A stretch of DNA of 64,000 nucleotides from DATFWC01 sp963777755 (GTDB lineage: Bacteria; Pseudomonadota; Alphaproteobacteria; Rhizobiales; Xanthobacteraceae). A program made the translations under genes and the position numbers. Numbering within the stretch: position 1 is the first letter of the stretch; the number at the start of each line of letters is the position of its first letter. Below are positions 15,633 to 23,303 of this stretch, one piece after another. The stretch spans positions 1-64,000 of the forward strand of contig CAVZSC010000034.1 in the NCBI GenBank assembly GCA_963777755.1. The letters run 5' to 3'. Below the pieces are notes generated by a model. That model was not told where the DNA came from. It was given only the letters and a program-made list of their open reading frames with translations, and made no database searches.

Positions 15633-16498
15633 CACCGTTCGAGCTTACCGAGCCGCGCTCGCTTGCCGAGGCGCTGCCGCTGCTCGACGCCGAGGACTCA
15701 GGCGTGCGGCCGATCGCCGGCGGCACCGCGCTGATGCTGATGATGAAGGCCGCGGTGTTCCGCCCGACCCGCCTCGTCAGCCTGCGCCGGATCGAGCCAC
15801 GCTATTTTGGCATCGAGGCGCGCCCCGACGGCGAAACGCGTATCGGCGCGATGACCACGCTGTCGGCGCTCGAGCGCTCGGCCGTGGTGCGCGAGCGTCT
15901 CCCGGTGATCACCCGCACCCTGCGCACGCTGTCGAACGTTCGCGTGCGCAACGTGGCGACCGTCGGCGGCAATCTGGCGCACGGCGATCCGCACATGGAC
16001 CTGCCGCCGGTGCTGATCGCCCTCGGCGCGAGCATCGTCGCGGCGTCGCCCGGCGGCGAGCGCAGCCTGAAGGTCGAGGACCTGTTCGCCGGCTATTACG
16101 AGACGGTGCTCGCCCGCAACGAGCTGATCGCCGAGCTGCGCATCCCGGCGCAGGGCAAGCGGCGCGCATCCTACGTGAAGATCACCACCGGGTCGGCCGA
16201 CGACTGGCCGGCGGTGGGCGTCGCGGTCGCGCTCGAGACGGACGGGCCGACGGTCCGCTCCGCCACCCTGGCGGTGAGCGCCGCGACCGAGAAGGCGACG
16301 CGCCTCAAGGGTGCCGAAGCGGCGCTCGCCGGCGCACGGCTCGACGATGCGAGCCTCGCGCGCGCCGCCGATGCGGCGGTCGACGAGACCGAGATCCTCA
16401 GCGACCTGCGCGGCTCCGCCCCCTACAAGCGCGAGCTCCTGCGCGTCGCGGTCAAGCGCGCGGTGCGCCAGGCGCTCGCAACCAACGGACAAACCTGA
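15629..16498 (+). CDS. Molybdenum hydroxylase FAD subunit (CoxM type)
   Basis: A 289-residue FAD-binding medium subunit of the xanthine dehydrogenase/CO dehydrogenase superfamily. It opens MTPFELTEPRSLAEALPLLD and has the two FAD-pyrophosphate motifs AGGTALMLMM and NVATVGGNLAHGDPHMDLPP, then the C-terminal CO_deh_flav_C-like domain (PAQGKRRASYVKITTGSADD and beyond). It passes electrons from the [2Fe-2S] subunit to the external acceptor. Start and stop both overlap the neighbouring genes by a few bases, so all three subunits are co-translated in order medium-large-small. It is not frameshifted. Confidence 0.93.
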   Translation: MTPFELTEPRSLAEALPLLDAEDSGVRPIAGGTALMLMMKAAVFRPTRLVSLRRIEPRYFGIEARPDGETRIGAMTTLSALERSAVVRERLPVITRTLRTLSNVRVRNVATVGGNLAHGDPHMDLPPVLIALGASIVAASPGGERSLKVEDLFAGYYETVLARNELIAELRIPAQGKRRASYVKITTGSADDWPAVGVAVALETDGPTVRSATLAVSAATEKATRLKGAEAALAGARLDDASLARAADAAVDETEILSDLRGSAPYKRELLRVAVKRAVRQALATNGQT

Positions 16499-18789
16499 TG
16501 GCGACGACGACGATCGGACGCGGCGAGGTCGGCCGCTCGGTTCCCCGCCTGGAGGCGCGCGAGAAGGTCACCGGCCGCGCCGCCTACATGCACACCATCC
16601 GCCTGCCCGGCATGCTCACCGGCAAGATCTTCCGCAGCACGGTGGCGCACGGCCGCATCAAGTCGATCGACGTCAGCGCGGCGAAGGCCGTGCCGGGCGT
16701 GCACAGCGTGATCACCGCCGCCGAGGTGCGCAAGGTGATCCCCGAGCCGTACTATGGGCCCGCCTTCCACGACCAGCCGATCCTGGCGATCGACAAGGTG
16801 CACTATGTGGGCGAGCCGGTGGCGGTGGTGCTCGCCGCCGATCCGCACGTCGCCGAGGAGGCGGCGCAGCTGATCGTCGCCGAGTACGAGGAGCTACCGG
16901 CGGTGTTCGACGAAGTCGAGGCGCAGACCTCGGCGGTGCACGTGCACGAGGAGCTGAAACCCGCCGGCACGTTCGCGGATCTCAAGCACCTCAAGGGCCG
17001 GCGCGGCACCAACGTGGCGCTCGATTTCCGCCTGCGCCGCGGCGACGTCGACAAGGCCTTCGCCGCGGCGGCGCACGTGTTCGAGCACGAGTTCCGCACC
17101 CAGCAGTGCCTGCACGTCGCGCTCGAGCCGTTCGCGTCGATCGCCGACGCCAGGGACCGGATCGTCACCATCCATACCGCCTCGCAGAGCCCGTCCTTCG
17201 TGCGGCTGGAGATCGCCCGTCTGCTCGGCTGGCCGGAGAGCCGCGTGCGCGTGCTGGTGCCGTACCTCGGCGGCGGCTTCGGCGCCAAGCTCTACATCAA
17301 GCTGGAGGCGCTGGTGACCGCGCTCTCCCTGATCGCGCGGCGGCCGGTGAAGGTCGCGCTCACCATGGAAGAGCAGTTCTACACCATCACCAAGCACGCC
17401 AGCACGTTCCGCATCAAGAGCGGCGTCGACCAGAACGGCAAGGTGACGGCGCGGCGCTGCGAGGTGTGGTGGAACGGCGGCGCCTATGCGGACATCGGCC
17501 CGCGGGTGACGCAGAAATCCGGCTTCACCGCCGCCGGCCCGTACGACATCGACAACGTGTCGATCGACTCCTACGCGCTCTACACCAACCTGACGCCGGC
17601 CGGCGCGCTGCGCGGCTTCGGCATCCCGCAGCTGGTGTGGGCCTACGAGAGCCACACCGACATGATCGCCCGTGCGCTGAAGCTCGACCCGCTCGAGTTC
17701 CGTCGCCGCAACATCCTGCGCGACGGGCGGCCGCAGGCGACCGGCACGGTGATGAAGGATGCCGCCATCGAGGCGGTGCTCGAGCGCACCGCCGAGCGCA
17801 TGAGCTGGAGCCGCCCGTTCGACCGCGGCAGCGGCACGCTCAAGCGCGGGCGCGGGCTCAGCGTCGCGCTGAAGGCCGTGATCACGCCCACCACCTCGGT
17901 CGCGATCGTCAACGTCAATGCCGACGGCTCGTGCATCCTCTATTGCGGCACCGTCGACATGGGCCAGGGCTCCGACACCGCCATGGCGCAGATGGTGGGC
18001 GAGATCCTCAACCTGCCGACCGAGCAGGTGCGGGTCGTGCCGCGCGACACCGACATCACGCCCTACGACATGGGCACGCTCGGCTCGCGCTCGCTGTTCC
18101 ACATGGGCCACGCGGTGCGCCTCGCCGCCGAGGATGCGAGCGCCAAGCTCAAGGCGATGGCCGATGACGTGGGCGTCCCGGAGGGCAGCAACATCCCGAT
18201 CAACGAGCTGTTCCAGAAGAAATTCGGCATGCAGGCGGGCAACGTCATCGGCACCGGCACCTACAAGCCGGGCTACGTGCCGCCCGATGTCGAGACCGGC
18301 CAGACACCCAACGCCACCGCCTTCTGGATGGTCGCCGGCGCGGGCGCCGAGGTCGAGGTCGACACCGAGACCGGCCACGTGCGGATCACCAGGCTCGTCA
18401 ACGTCGCCGACTGCGGGACGCCGATCAACCCGCGCATCGTCGAGACGCAGATTTCCGGCGGAGCGCTGATGCAGCTCGGCTTCACCATGTTCGAGAAGAT
18501 GGTCACCGACGGCGGCCAAGTGACCAATGCCTCGCTCGCCGACTACAAGATCCCCGGGCTGCACGACGTGCCGGCCGTGATGGTCAACGATACGGTCGAC
18601 GTCCACCAGAGCAACGGGCCGTTCGGTGCCAAGGGGGTCGGGGAGGTCTCGACCTTCTGCGTCTCGCCGGCGATCGCCAACGCGATCGACGATGCGGTCG
18701 GCGTGCGCCTCACCGAGCTGCCGCTCAATCCCGAAGCCGTCTTCCGCGCGCTGCGCGCCCGCGACGGCAAGCCGCTCGAGGACGCCTGA
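16498..18789 (+). CDS. Molybdenum hydroxylase large (Moco) subunit, xanthine dehydrogenase type
   Basis: A 763-residue molybdopterin-binding subunit that hydroxylates a ring carbon or aldehyde with water as oxygen donor. Visible marks are RLEAREKVTGRAAYMHTIRL at the N-terminus, YLGGGFGAKLYIKLEAL (the G-G-F-G-x-K motif near residue 260), GALRGFGIPQLVWAYESHTD (R-G-F-G-x-P-Q), MGQGSDTAMAQMV (the Q-G pterin contact) and GPFGAKGVGEVSTF with the catalytic glutamate near residue 715. The CO dehydrogenase active-site loop A-Y-x-C-S-F-R is absent, so despite the CoxG-like neighbour this is a hydroxylase, not a CO oxidiser. The substrate is unknown; the context (UbiD, SdhA-like flavoprotein) points to an aromatic or heteroaromatic acid. 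Confidence 0.95.
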   Translation: MATTTIGRGEVGRSVPRLEAREKVTGRAAYMHTIRLPGMLTGKIFRSTVAHGRIKSIDVSAAKAVPGVHSVITAAEVRKVIPEPYYGPAFHDQPILAIDKVHYVGEPVAVVLAADPHVAEEAAQLIVAEYEELPAVFDEVEAQTSAVHVHEELKPAGTFADLKHLKGRRGTNVALDFRLRRGDVDKAFAAAAHVFEHEFRTQQCLHVALEPFASIADARDRIVTIHTASQSPSFVRLEIARLLGWPESRVRVLVPYLGGGFGAKLYIKLEALVTALSLIARRPVKVALTMEEQFYTITKHASTFRIKSGVDQNGKVTARRCEVWWNGGAYADIGPRVTQKSGFTAAGPYDIDNVSIDSYALYTNLTPAGALRGFGIPQLVWAYESHTDMIARALKLDPLEFRRRNILRDGRPQATGTVMKDAAIEAVLERTAERMSWSRPFDRGSGTLKRGRGLSVALKAVITPTTSVAIVNVNADGSCILYCGTVDMGQGSDTAMAQMVGEILNLPTEQVRVVPRDTDITPYDMGTLGSRSLFHMGHAVRLAAEDASAKLKAMADDVGVPEGSNIPINELFQKKFGMQAGNVIGTGTYKPGYVPPDVETGQTPNATAFWMVAGAGAEVEVDTETGHVRITRLVNVADCGTPINPRIVETQISGGALMQLGFTMFEKMVTDGGQVTNASLADYKIPGLHDVPAVMVNDTVDVHQSNGPFGAKGVGEVSTFCVSPAIANAIDDAVGVRLTELPLNPEAVFRALRARDGKPLEDA

Positions 18790-19277
18790 TGAGCGCGCCG
18801 TCTCGCACCATCCGCTTCACGCTGAACGGCGAATTGGTGAGCGCCGAGGTCGCGCCGCATCACAACCTGATCGATCTCCTGCAGCAGCAGTTCGACCTCC
18901 ACGGCGCGCGCGAGAGCTGCGGCCAGGGCCTGTGCGGGTGCTGCACCGTGCTGGTCGACGGGCAGGCGGTCTCGGGCTGCCTCTACCTCGCGGGCTTCGT
19001 CGACGGCACCGAGGTCGTGACGATCGAGCACCTCGCCACGGGCGAGCGCCTCGATCCGGTGCAGGAGGCCTTCATCGAGAGCGGCGGCTTCCAGTGCGGC
19101 TTCTGCACGCCGGGCTTCGTGCTGATGACGCGCGAGCTGCTCAAGGAGCACCCCGACCCTGACGACGCGACGATCCGCGACTATCTGTCGGGCAACCTAT
19201 GCCGCTGCGCTGCCTATCCGGAGATCGTCCAGGCGGTCAAGCTGGCGGCCCGCAAGCTGGAAGGACGTAGCGCCTAG
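18789..19277 (+). CDS. Molybdenum hydroxylase [2Fe-2S] small subunit (CoxS type)
   Basis: A 162-residue iron-sulfur subunit with two clusters. The N-terminal plant-ferredoxin-type cluster is in ARESCGQGLCGCCTVLVDG plus a later Cys in VSGCLYLAG. The C-terminal helical cluster is in FQCGFCTPGFVLMTRELL and SGNLCRCAAYPEIVQA. It carries electrons from the molybdenum centre to the FAD subunit. The ATG overlaps the TGA of the large subunit. Length and cysteine layout are normal for the family, so the complex encoded by the three genes looks complete. Confidence 0.96.
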   Translation: MSAPSRTIRFTLNGELVSAEVAPHHNLIDLLQQQFDLHGARESCGQGLCGCCTVLVDGQAVSGCLYLAGFVDGTEVVTIEHLATGERLDPVQEAFIESGGFQCGFCTPGFVLMTRELLKEHPDPDDATIRDYLSGNLCRCAAYPEIVQAVKLAARKLEGRSA

Positions 19278-19280
19278 ACG

Positions 19281-20975
19281 ATGACCCGCGAGGTCATGAA
19301 GGTCGATACCGACGTGCTCGTCATCGGCTCGGGCGCGGCCGGCATGTATGCGGCGATCGAAGCGGCGCGCAACGACGCGGAGGTCTTCCTCATCGACCGC
19401 AGCCTGATCGGGCGCGGTGGCGCCACCGTGATGGCGCAGATGACGGTCGCGGTCGCGCTCGGCGCCGAGACGCCCGATCATTGGAGCCACCACCTCGACG
19501 ACACGCTCAAAGCCGGGCGCGGCCTGTGCAGCGAGAAGCTGTCGCGCCTCCTGTGCGAGGACGGTCCGGACTGCATCCTGGAGATCGAGCAGTGGGGCAT
19601 CGGCTGGGCGCGCCGGGACGGGCACATCGCCCAGGCGATGGCGCCGGGGCATGACCGGCCGCGCTGCGTCTATGTGGATTTCCTCAACACCGGCCCGGCG
19701 GTGTCGAAGACGCTGCGCGTTAAGGTCAACAAGACCGACGGCATCCGTAAGGCGGGCGACCTCTGCATCGTCGACCTGGTCAAGCGCGAGGGCGAGGTGG
19801 TCGGCGCGGTGGCGCTGCATCTCGGCTCCGGCGCCCCGGTCGTCATTGCCGCCAAGGCGACGGTGCTGGCGACCGGCGGCCTCACCCGCCTCTATCGCCG
19901 CAACAGCGCCTCGACCAACATGGGCGGCGACGGCTATGCGCTGGCGCTGCGCGCCGGTGCCCCGCTCGTCGACATGGAGTTCGTGCAGTTCTTCCCCATC
20001 GGCCACCTGGCGCCGCGCCTGGTCGGCATGGACCCGATCATGTGGGATCCGTTCCGCTACAAGCTCGGCGGGCGCCTGCTCAACAACAACGGCGAGGAGT
20101 TCGCCCACCGCTACGGCATGCCGGAGGAAGGCAAGTACGTGCTGACGCGCGATGTCGGCACCTACGGCATCATCAAGGAGGTCGAGGCGGGCCGCGGGTC
20201 GCCGCACGGCGGCGTCTACCTCAGCTTCCAGCACTGCGCGGAAAGCGAGTTGCGCGCGGCGTTCGGCCCGGTGATCGACCGGCTCGCGCGGAACGGCATC
20301 GATCTCACCAGACAGGCGGTCGAGGTCGCGCCGATCGCGCACTACCACATGGGCGGCGTCGCGGCGGATGCCCGCATGGCGACCGAGCTTCCCGGGCTCT
20401 ACGTGGCCGGCGAGGCGGTGGGAGGCGCCAACGGTGCGAACCGCCTGTCGGGCAATGCGATCACCGAAGCGCTGGTGTTCGGTCGTCGTGCCGGCCGCAG
20501 CGCCGCCGAGCGCGCCGCGGGGACGAGGCGGCCGCCGGCTGGCGATGCGGCGCGCGACACGCTCGACCTGCTTGCGCCCGATCGGCAACCGCGCGATCTC
20601 AACACCGCCGCCATGGTGCAGACGCTGCAGGACGCCATGGCGGAGAACGTCGGGCCGTTGCGCGCCGACGCGAAGCTTCGCCGCGCGCTCGCGACGATCG
20701 ACGGGCTGACGCAGGCGCTCGGCGAGCGGCCGGCCGGCGACGGCCGCGCCTTCGACCTGGCGCGCCTCGACTGGCTCGACCTGCGCAACATGCTGCTTGC
20801 GGCACGTAGCGTTGCAGCCGCGGCGCTGCGGCGCACCGAGAGCCGCGGCGCGCATCAGCGCGAGGACTTTTCCGAGATGCACCCCGATTGGCGCGTCAAC
20901 CAGGTGGTGCGGCTGCGCGACGGCGCGCTCACGCTCGTCTCCGTACGCGTCGCACCCGAGATGGCGGCGCAATGA
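19281..20975 (+). CDS. FAD-dependent dehydrogenase/fumarate-reductase-like flavoprotein (SdhA/FrdA family)
   Basis: A 564-residue flavoprotein of the succinate dehydrogenase/fumarate reductase A family. The dinucleotide site is VLVIGSGAAGMYAAIEAARN. RGGATVMAQMTVAVALGAET matches the flavin-linking and isoalloxazine region. The substrate-site motif HYHMGGV is in place of H-x-T-M-G-G-I. LYVAGEAVGGANGANRLSGN with ITEALVFGRRAG is the C-terminal FAD contact. A C-terminal helical domain follows (HPDWRVNQVVRLRDG), as in true SdhA, AprA and NadB-type proteins. It begins 4 bases after the [2Fe-2S] subunit and its stop overlaps the next gene (ATGA), so it is co-expressed with the Mo hydroxylase. It may reduce the hydroxylated ring or dehydrogenate a saturated intermediate (inference). 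Confidence 0.92.
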   Translation: MTREVMKVDTDVLVIGSGAAGMYAAIEAARNDAEVFLIDRSLIGRGGATVMAQMTVAVALGAETPDHWSHHLDDTLKAGRGLCSEKLSRLLCEDGPDCILEIEQWGIGWARRDGHIAQAMAPGHDRPRCVYVDFLNTGPAVSKTLRVKVNKTDGIRKAGDLCIVDLVKREGEVVGAVALHLGSGAPVVIAAKATVLATGGLTRLYRRNSASTNMGGDGYALALRAGAPLVDMEFVQFFPIGHLAPRLVGMDPIMWDPFRYKLGGRLLNNNGEEFAHRYGMPEEGKYVLTRDVGTYGIIKEVEAGRGSPHGGVYLSFQHCAESELRAAFGPVIDRLARNGIDLTRQAVEVAPIAHYHMGGVAADARMATELPGLYVAGEAVGGANGANRLSGNAITEALVFGRRAGRSAAERAAGTRRPPAGDAARDTLDLLAPDRQPRDLNTAAMVQTLQDAMAENVGPLRADAKLRRALATIDGLTQALGERPAGDGRAFDLARLDWLDLRNMLLAARSVAAAALRRTESRGAHQREDFSEMHPDWRVNQVVRLRDGALTLVSVRVAPEMAAQ

Positions 20976-21304
20976 GCGAGACCGCGACGCTCAGGGTGTT
21001 CCGCGGCCTCGACCGGGCGGCCGGCCAGTGGGAGACCCACGCGGTGCCGTTCGAGCCGGGGCAGACGGTGCTCGACGGTCTGCGCTGGATCCGCGCCAAC
21101 CGCGATCCGACACTCGCCATCCGCTTCTCCTGCATCAACGCCAATGCCTGCAAGGAATGCATGATCGAGCTCGACGGCACGACGGTCTATGCCTGCATGG
21201 CGCGGCTCGAGCCGCGCGAGATGACGCTCGCGCCGCTGTCGAACAAGACCCTCGTGCGCGATCTCGTCACCGAGATCGCCCCGCCGGCCGAGCGGTTCGC
21301 ATGA
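20972..21304 (+). CDS. Short [2Fe-2S] protein resembling the N-terminal domain of SdhB/FrdB
   Basis: A 110-residue protein corresponding only to the N-terminal ferredoxin domain of SdhB. It includes LRVFRGLDRAAGQWETHAVP, PGQTVLDGLRWIRANRDPTL and the cluster loop RFSCINANACKECMIELDG followed by VYACMARL. The cysteines are at 54, 60, 63 and 75, so the first gap is five residues rather than the usual four of SdhB. The C-terminal half of SdhB, with its [4Fe-4S] and [3Fe-4S] clusters, is missing and no membrane anchor gene is nearby. It is translationally coupled to the flavoprotein and is presumably its dedicated soluble electron partner. Confidence 0.88.
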   Translation: MSETATLRVFRGLDRAAGQWETHAVPFEPGQTVLDGLRWIRANRDPTLAIRFSCINANACKECMIELDGTTVYACMARLEPREMTLAPLSNKTLVRDLVTEIAPPAERFA

Positions 21305-21362
21305 TGCCTTGCGTCCTGCGCCGCCCGGTGCGATGGAACGCCAGGCGAAAGAGGAAACCTGC

Positions 21363-22877
21363 ATGACGATCGAGCGAAAGCCTGTCGCGTTCGGCGATCT
21401 GCGCGGCTGGATGCAAGCGCTGAGCGCAGCCGGCGAGCTGCACGCCGTGGACGCCGAAGTTGACTGGAACATCGAGCTCGGCACGGTGCTGCGGCTGGCG
21501 CAGGGGGCGGGCACCGGGCCGGCGCTCCTGTTCAACAACATCAAGGACTACAACATGCAGGGCACGCGCTGTCGCCGCGTGTTCGGCGGCGGGCTCTCGA
21601 GCTATCGCCGCGTCGCCATGATGTTCGGGCTTCCGCCCGAGACCCACCCGCGCGAGCTCGTCAAGATCGGGCGCACGATCCTCGCCGACACCATTCCGCC
21701 CAAGATCGTCAAGGACGGTCCGGTGAAGGAGAACATCGTGACCGGCGACGACATCAATCTTTACGACCTTCCGACACCGTACTGGAATCGGCTCGACGGT
21801 GGGCGCTACCTGCTCACCTACGGCGGCTGCGTCACCAAGGATCCGGAGACCGGCGTCATGAACGTCGGCGTCTATCGCGGCATGGTGGCGAGCCGCAACC
21901 AGATCCCGATCCTGATGTGGCGCGCCCAGCACATCGGTCACCACGTCACCGCCTGGCAGCAGGGTGGGTCGGCCGAGATGCCGATTGCGGTCGCGATCGG
22001 CTGGGAGCCTTCGCTCGGCTTCACCGGCGGCACGCCGGTCGCCAAAGGCGTGTGCGAATACGACGTGATGGGGGCGATCCGCGGCGCTCCGGTCGAGCTC
22101 GTCAAGTGCGAGACGGTCGACCTCTATGTCCCGGCCTCCGCCGAGATTGTCATTGAGGGTTACCTCGGGCTCGACCCCGCGACCTATCTGATGGAAGGCC
22201 CGTTCGCCGAGTTCACCGGCTACGTCGCCGGCGACCGCTCGCCCAAGCCGACCATCCGGGTCACCTGCATCACCCACCGCAACGATCCGATCCTGCGCGG
22301 CACGATCGAGGGCGCGCTGCCCGGCAGCTACTCGGAGAACGCGGTTTGCTCCTCGATCATGCGCGCCGCCACCGCCTGGAACGTGCTCGACCGCGCCGGC
22401 GTGCCCGGCATCACCGACGTGTGGTGCCCGCCGGTTCATGCCGGCATCAATCTGCTGATCCAGATGAAGCAGAGCTACCGCAACCAGGCGAAGCAGGCGG
22501 CAAATGCGATCTGGGGCTCGTCCGCCGCGCACGTGCGCTACAAGCACATCACCGTGGTCGACGACGACATCGACATCCACGACTACGCGGCGGTCGACTG
22601 GGCGATCGCCTATCGGGTCAATGCCGGCGAGGACGACATCGTCATCATGCCGTCGACCTTCGGCGCCGGGCTCGATCCCTCGACCCGTCGGCGCGACCGC
22701 AACGCCGCGCAGTTCGGCACCGGCAAATGGAACCGGGTGCTGATCGACGCGACCATGAACCTCGACTACGACCCGGACCCCGACCTCGACGGCGCCCGCT
22801 TCCCGCCCACCGTGTGGCCGGCCAAGGACGACGAGGCCGCCGCCCGGGCGCGGTGGGAGGAACTGGGGCTCAAGTAG
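21363..22877 (+). CDS. UbiD-family decarboxylase (second copy)
   Basis: A 504-residue UbiD-family protein, full family length. Marks are FGDLRGWMQALSAAGELHAV, PALLFNNIKDYNMQGTRC, DDINLYDLPTPYWNRLDGG, NVGVYRGMVASRNQIPILMW with the prFMN/metal-binding region that follows, PIAVAIGWEPSLGFTGGTPV, LMEGPFAEFTGYVAGDRSP (the E-G-P-F-x-E-x-T-G-Y hallmark) and DDDIDIHDYAAVDWAIAYR. The ATG at 21363 follows AGAGGAAA. It is clearly different from the UbiD at 8752 in length and detail, so substrates probably differ. It lies 59 bases after the [2Fe-2S] gene and is the last gene of the operon that starts at 15152. Confidence 0.95.
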   Translation: MTIERKPVAFGDLRGWMQALSAAGELHAVDAEVDWNIELGTVLRLAQGAGTGPALLFNNIKDYNMQGTRCRRVFGGGLSSYRRVAMMFGLPPETHPRELVKIGRTILADTIPPKIVKDGPVKENIVTGDDINLYDLPTPYWNRLDGGRYLLTYGGCVTKDPETGVMNVGVYRGMVASRNQIPILMWRAQHIGHHVTAWQQGGSAEMPIAVAIGWEPSLGFTGGTPVAKGVCEYDVMGAIRGAPVELVKCETVDLYVPASAEIVIEGYLGLDPATYLMEGPFAEFTGYVAGDRSPKPTIRVTCITHRNDPILRGTIEGALPGSYSENAVCSSIMRAATAWNVLDRAGVPGITDVWCPPVHAGINLLIQMKQSYRNQAKQAANAIWGSSAAHVRYKHITVVDDDIDIHDYAAVDWAIAYRVNAGEDDIVIMPSTFGAGLDPSTRRRDRNAAQFGTGKWNRVLIDATMNLDYDPDPDLDGARFPPTVWPAKDDEAAARARWEELGLK

Positions 22878-22978
22878 TTGGGTTCGCACGGCGACGGTGT
22901 CGCGGTTGGGCCGGGGTCGTCATTCCGTGCGAACCCGACACCGATACGACCCCGCTGATGTGCCGACGGAGTCCTGCG

Positions 22979-23245
22979 ATGCTCAGCAAAGCCACCATCC
23001 TGCTGACCGGTTTGGCGTTTTCCATGTCGATCGGACCAGGCTCGACCACTGACGCCGCGGCTGCCACGTGCAGATCGCAAATTCCCCGCTGTATGAAATC
23101 GTGCGTTCTCGACAGGAGAAGAATGCCCGATGCCGTCTATTCCTGCAGGTTGACGTGCCGGGATCTGTATGTGCACTGCACCACCTTCGATCGGGGTTGT
23201 TGGAGGGGGCCGCGGCACAACAAGTGCGGTTATACGCCGGTTTGA
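22979..23245 (+). CDS. Small secreted cysteine-rich protein
   Basis: An 88-residue protein. MLSKATILLTGLAFSMSIG and the following Ala-rich stretch form a Sec signal peptide, probably cleaved after TDAAAA. The mature part of about 60 residues holds eight cysteines (TCRSQIPRCMKSC, YSCRLTCRDLYVHC, GCWRGPRHNKC), enough for four disulfides, and is strongly basic. I recognise no family. GGAG lies just upstream of the chosen ATG; an earlier ATG at 22958 is possible. It may be a periplasmic or secreted disulfide-rich peptide; no partner gene is adjacent. Confidence 0.65.
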   Translation: MLSKATILLTGLAFSMSIGPGSTTDAAAATCRSQIPRCMKSCVLDRRRMPDAVYSCRLTCRDLYVHCTTFDRGCWRGPRHNKCGYTPV

Positions 23246-23255
23246 CGCGCGCGTT

Positions 23256-23276
23256 GTCATCGCCCGCCCCCGATCA
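23256..23276 (+). repeat. Dispersed 21-base intergenic repeat, copy 2
   Basis: GTCATCGCCCGCCCCCGATC followed by A; one mismatch from the copy at 12794-12814. It lies between the Cys-rich protein gene and the end of the HpaB-like gene. Confidence 0.5.
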
Positions 23277-23303
23277 CGCCGACAATTGCGAGGCTTTGGG
23301 GTT

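Noticed and set aside
15077..16498. Apparent CoxG-CoxM fusion protein of 473 residues
   Set aside because: The middle part is not protein-like. A one-base correction near 15491 gives a natural CoxG end at 15632 overlapping a normal CoxM start at 15629.
15562..18789. 1075-codon frame over the hydroxylase FAD and large subunits
   Set aside because: Only the part from 16498 is real; the preceding 312 codons are an out-of-frame shadow of the FAD subunit.
16498..18789. CO dehydrogenase (coxL) identity
   Set aside because: The CoxG-like neighbour suggested it, but the A-Y-x-C-S-F-R active-site loop is absent and an R-G-F-G-x-P-Q hydroxylase loop is present.
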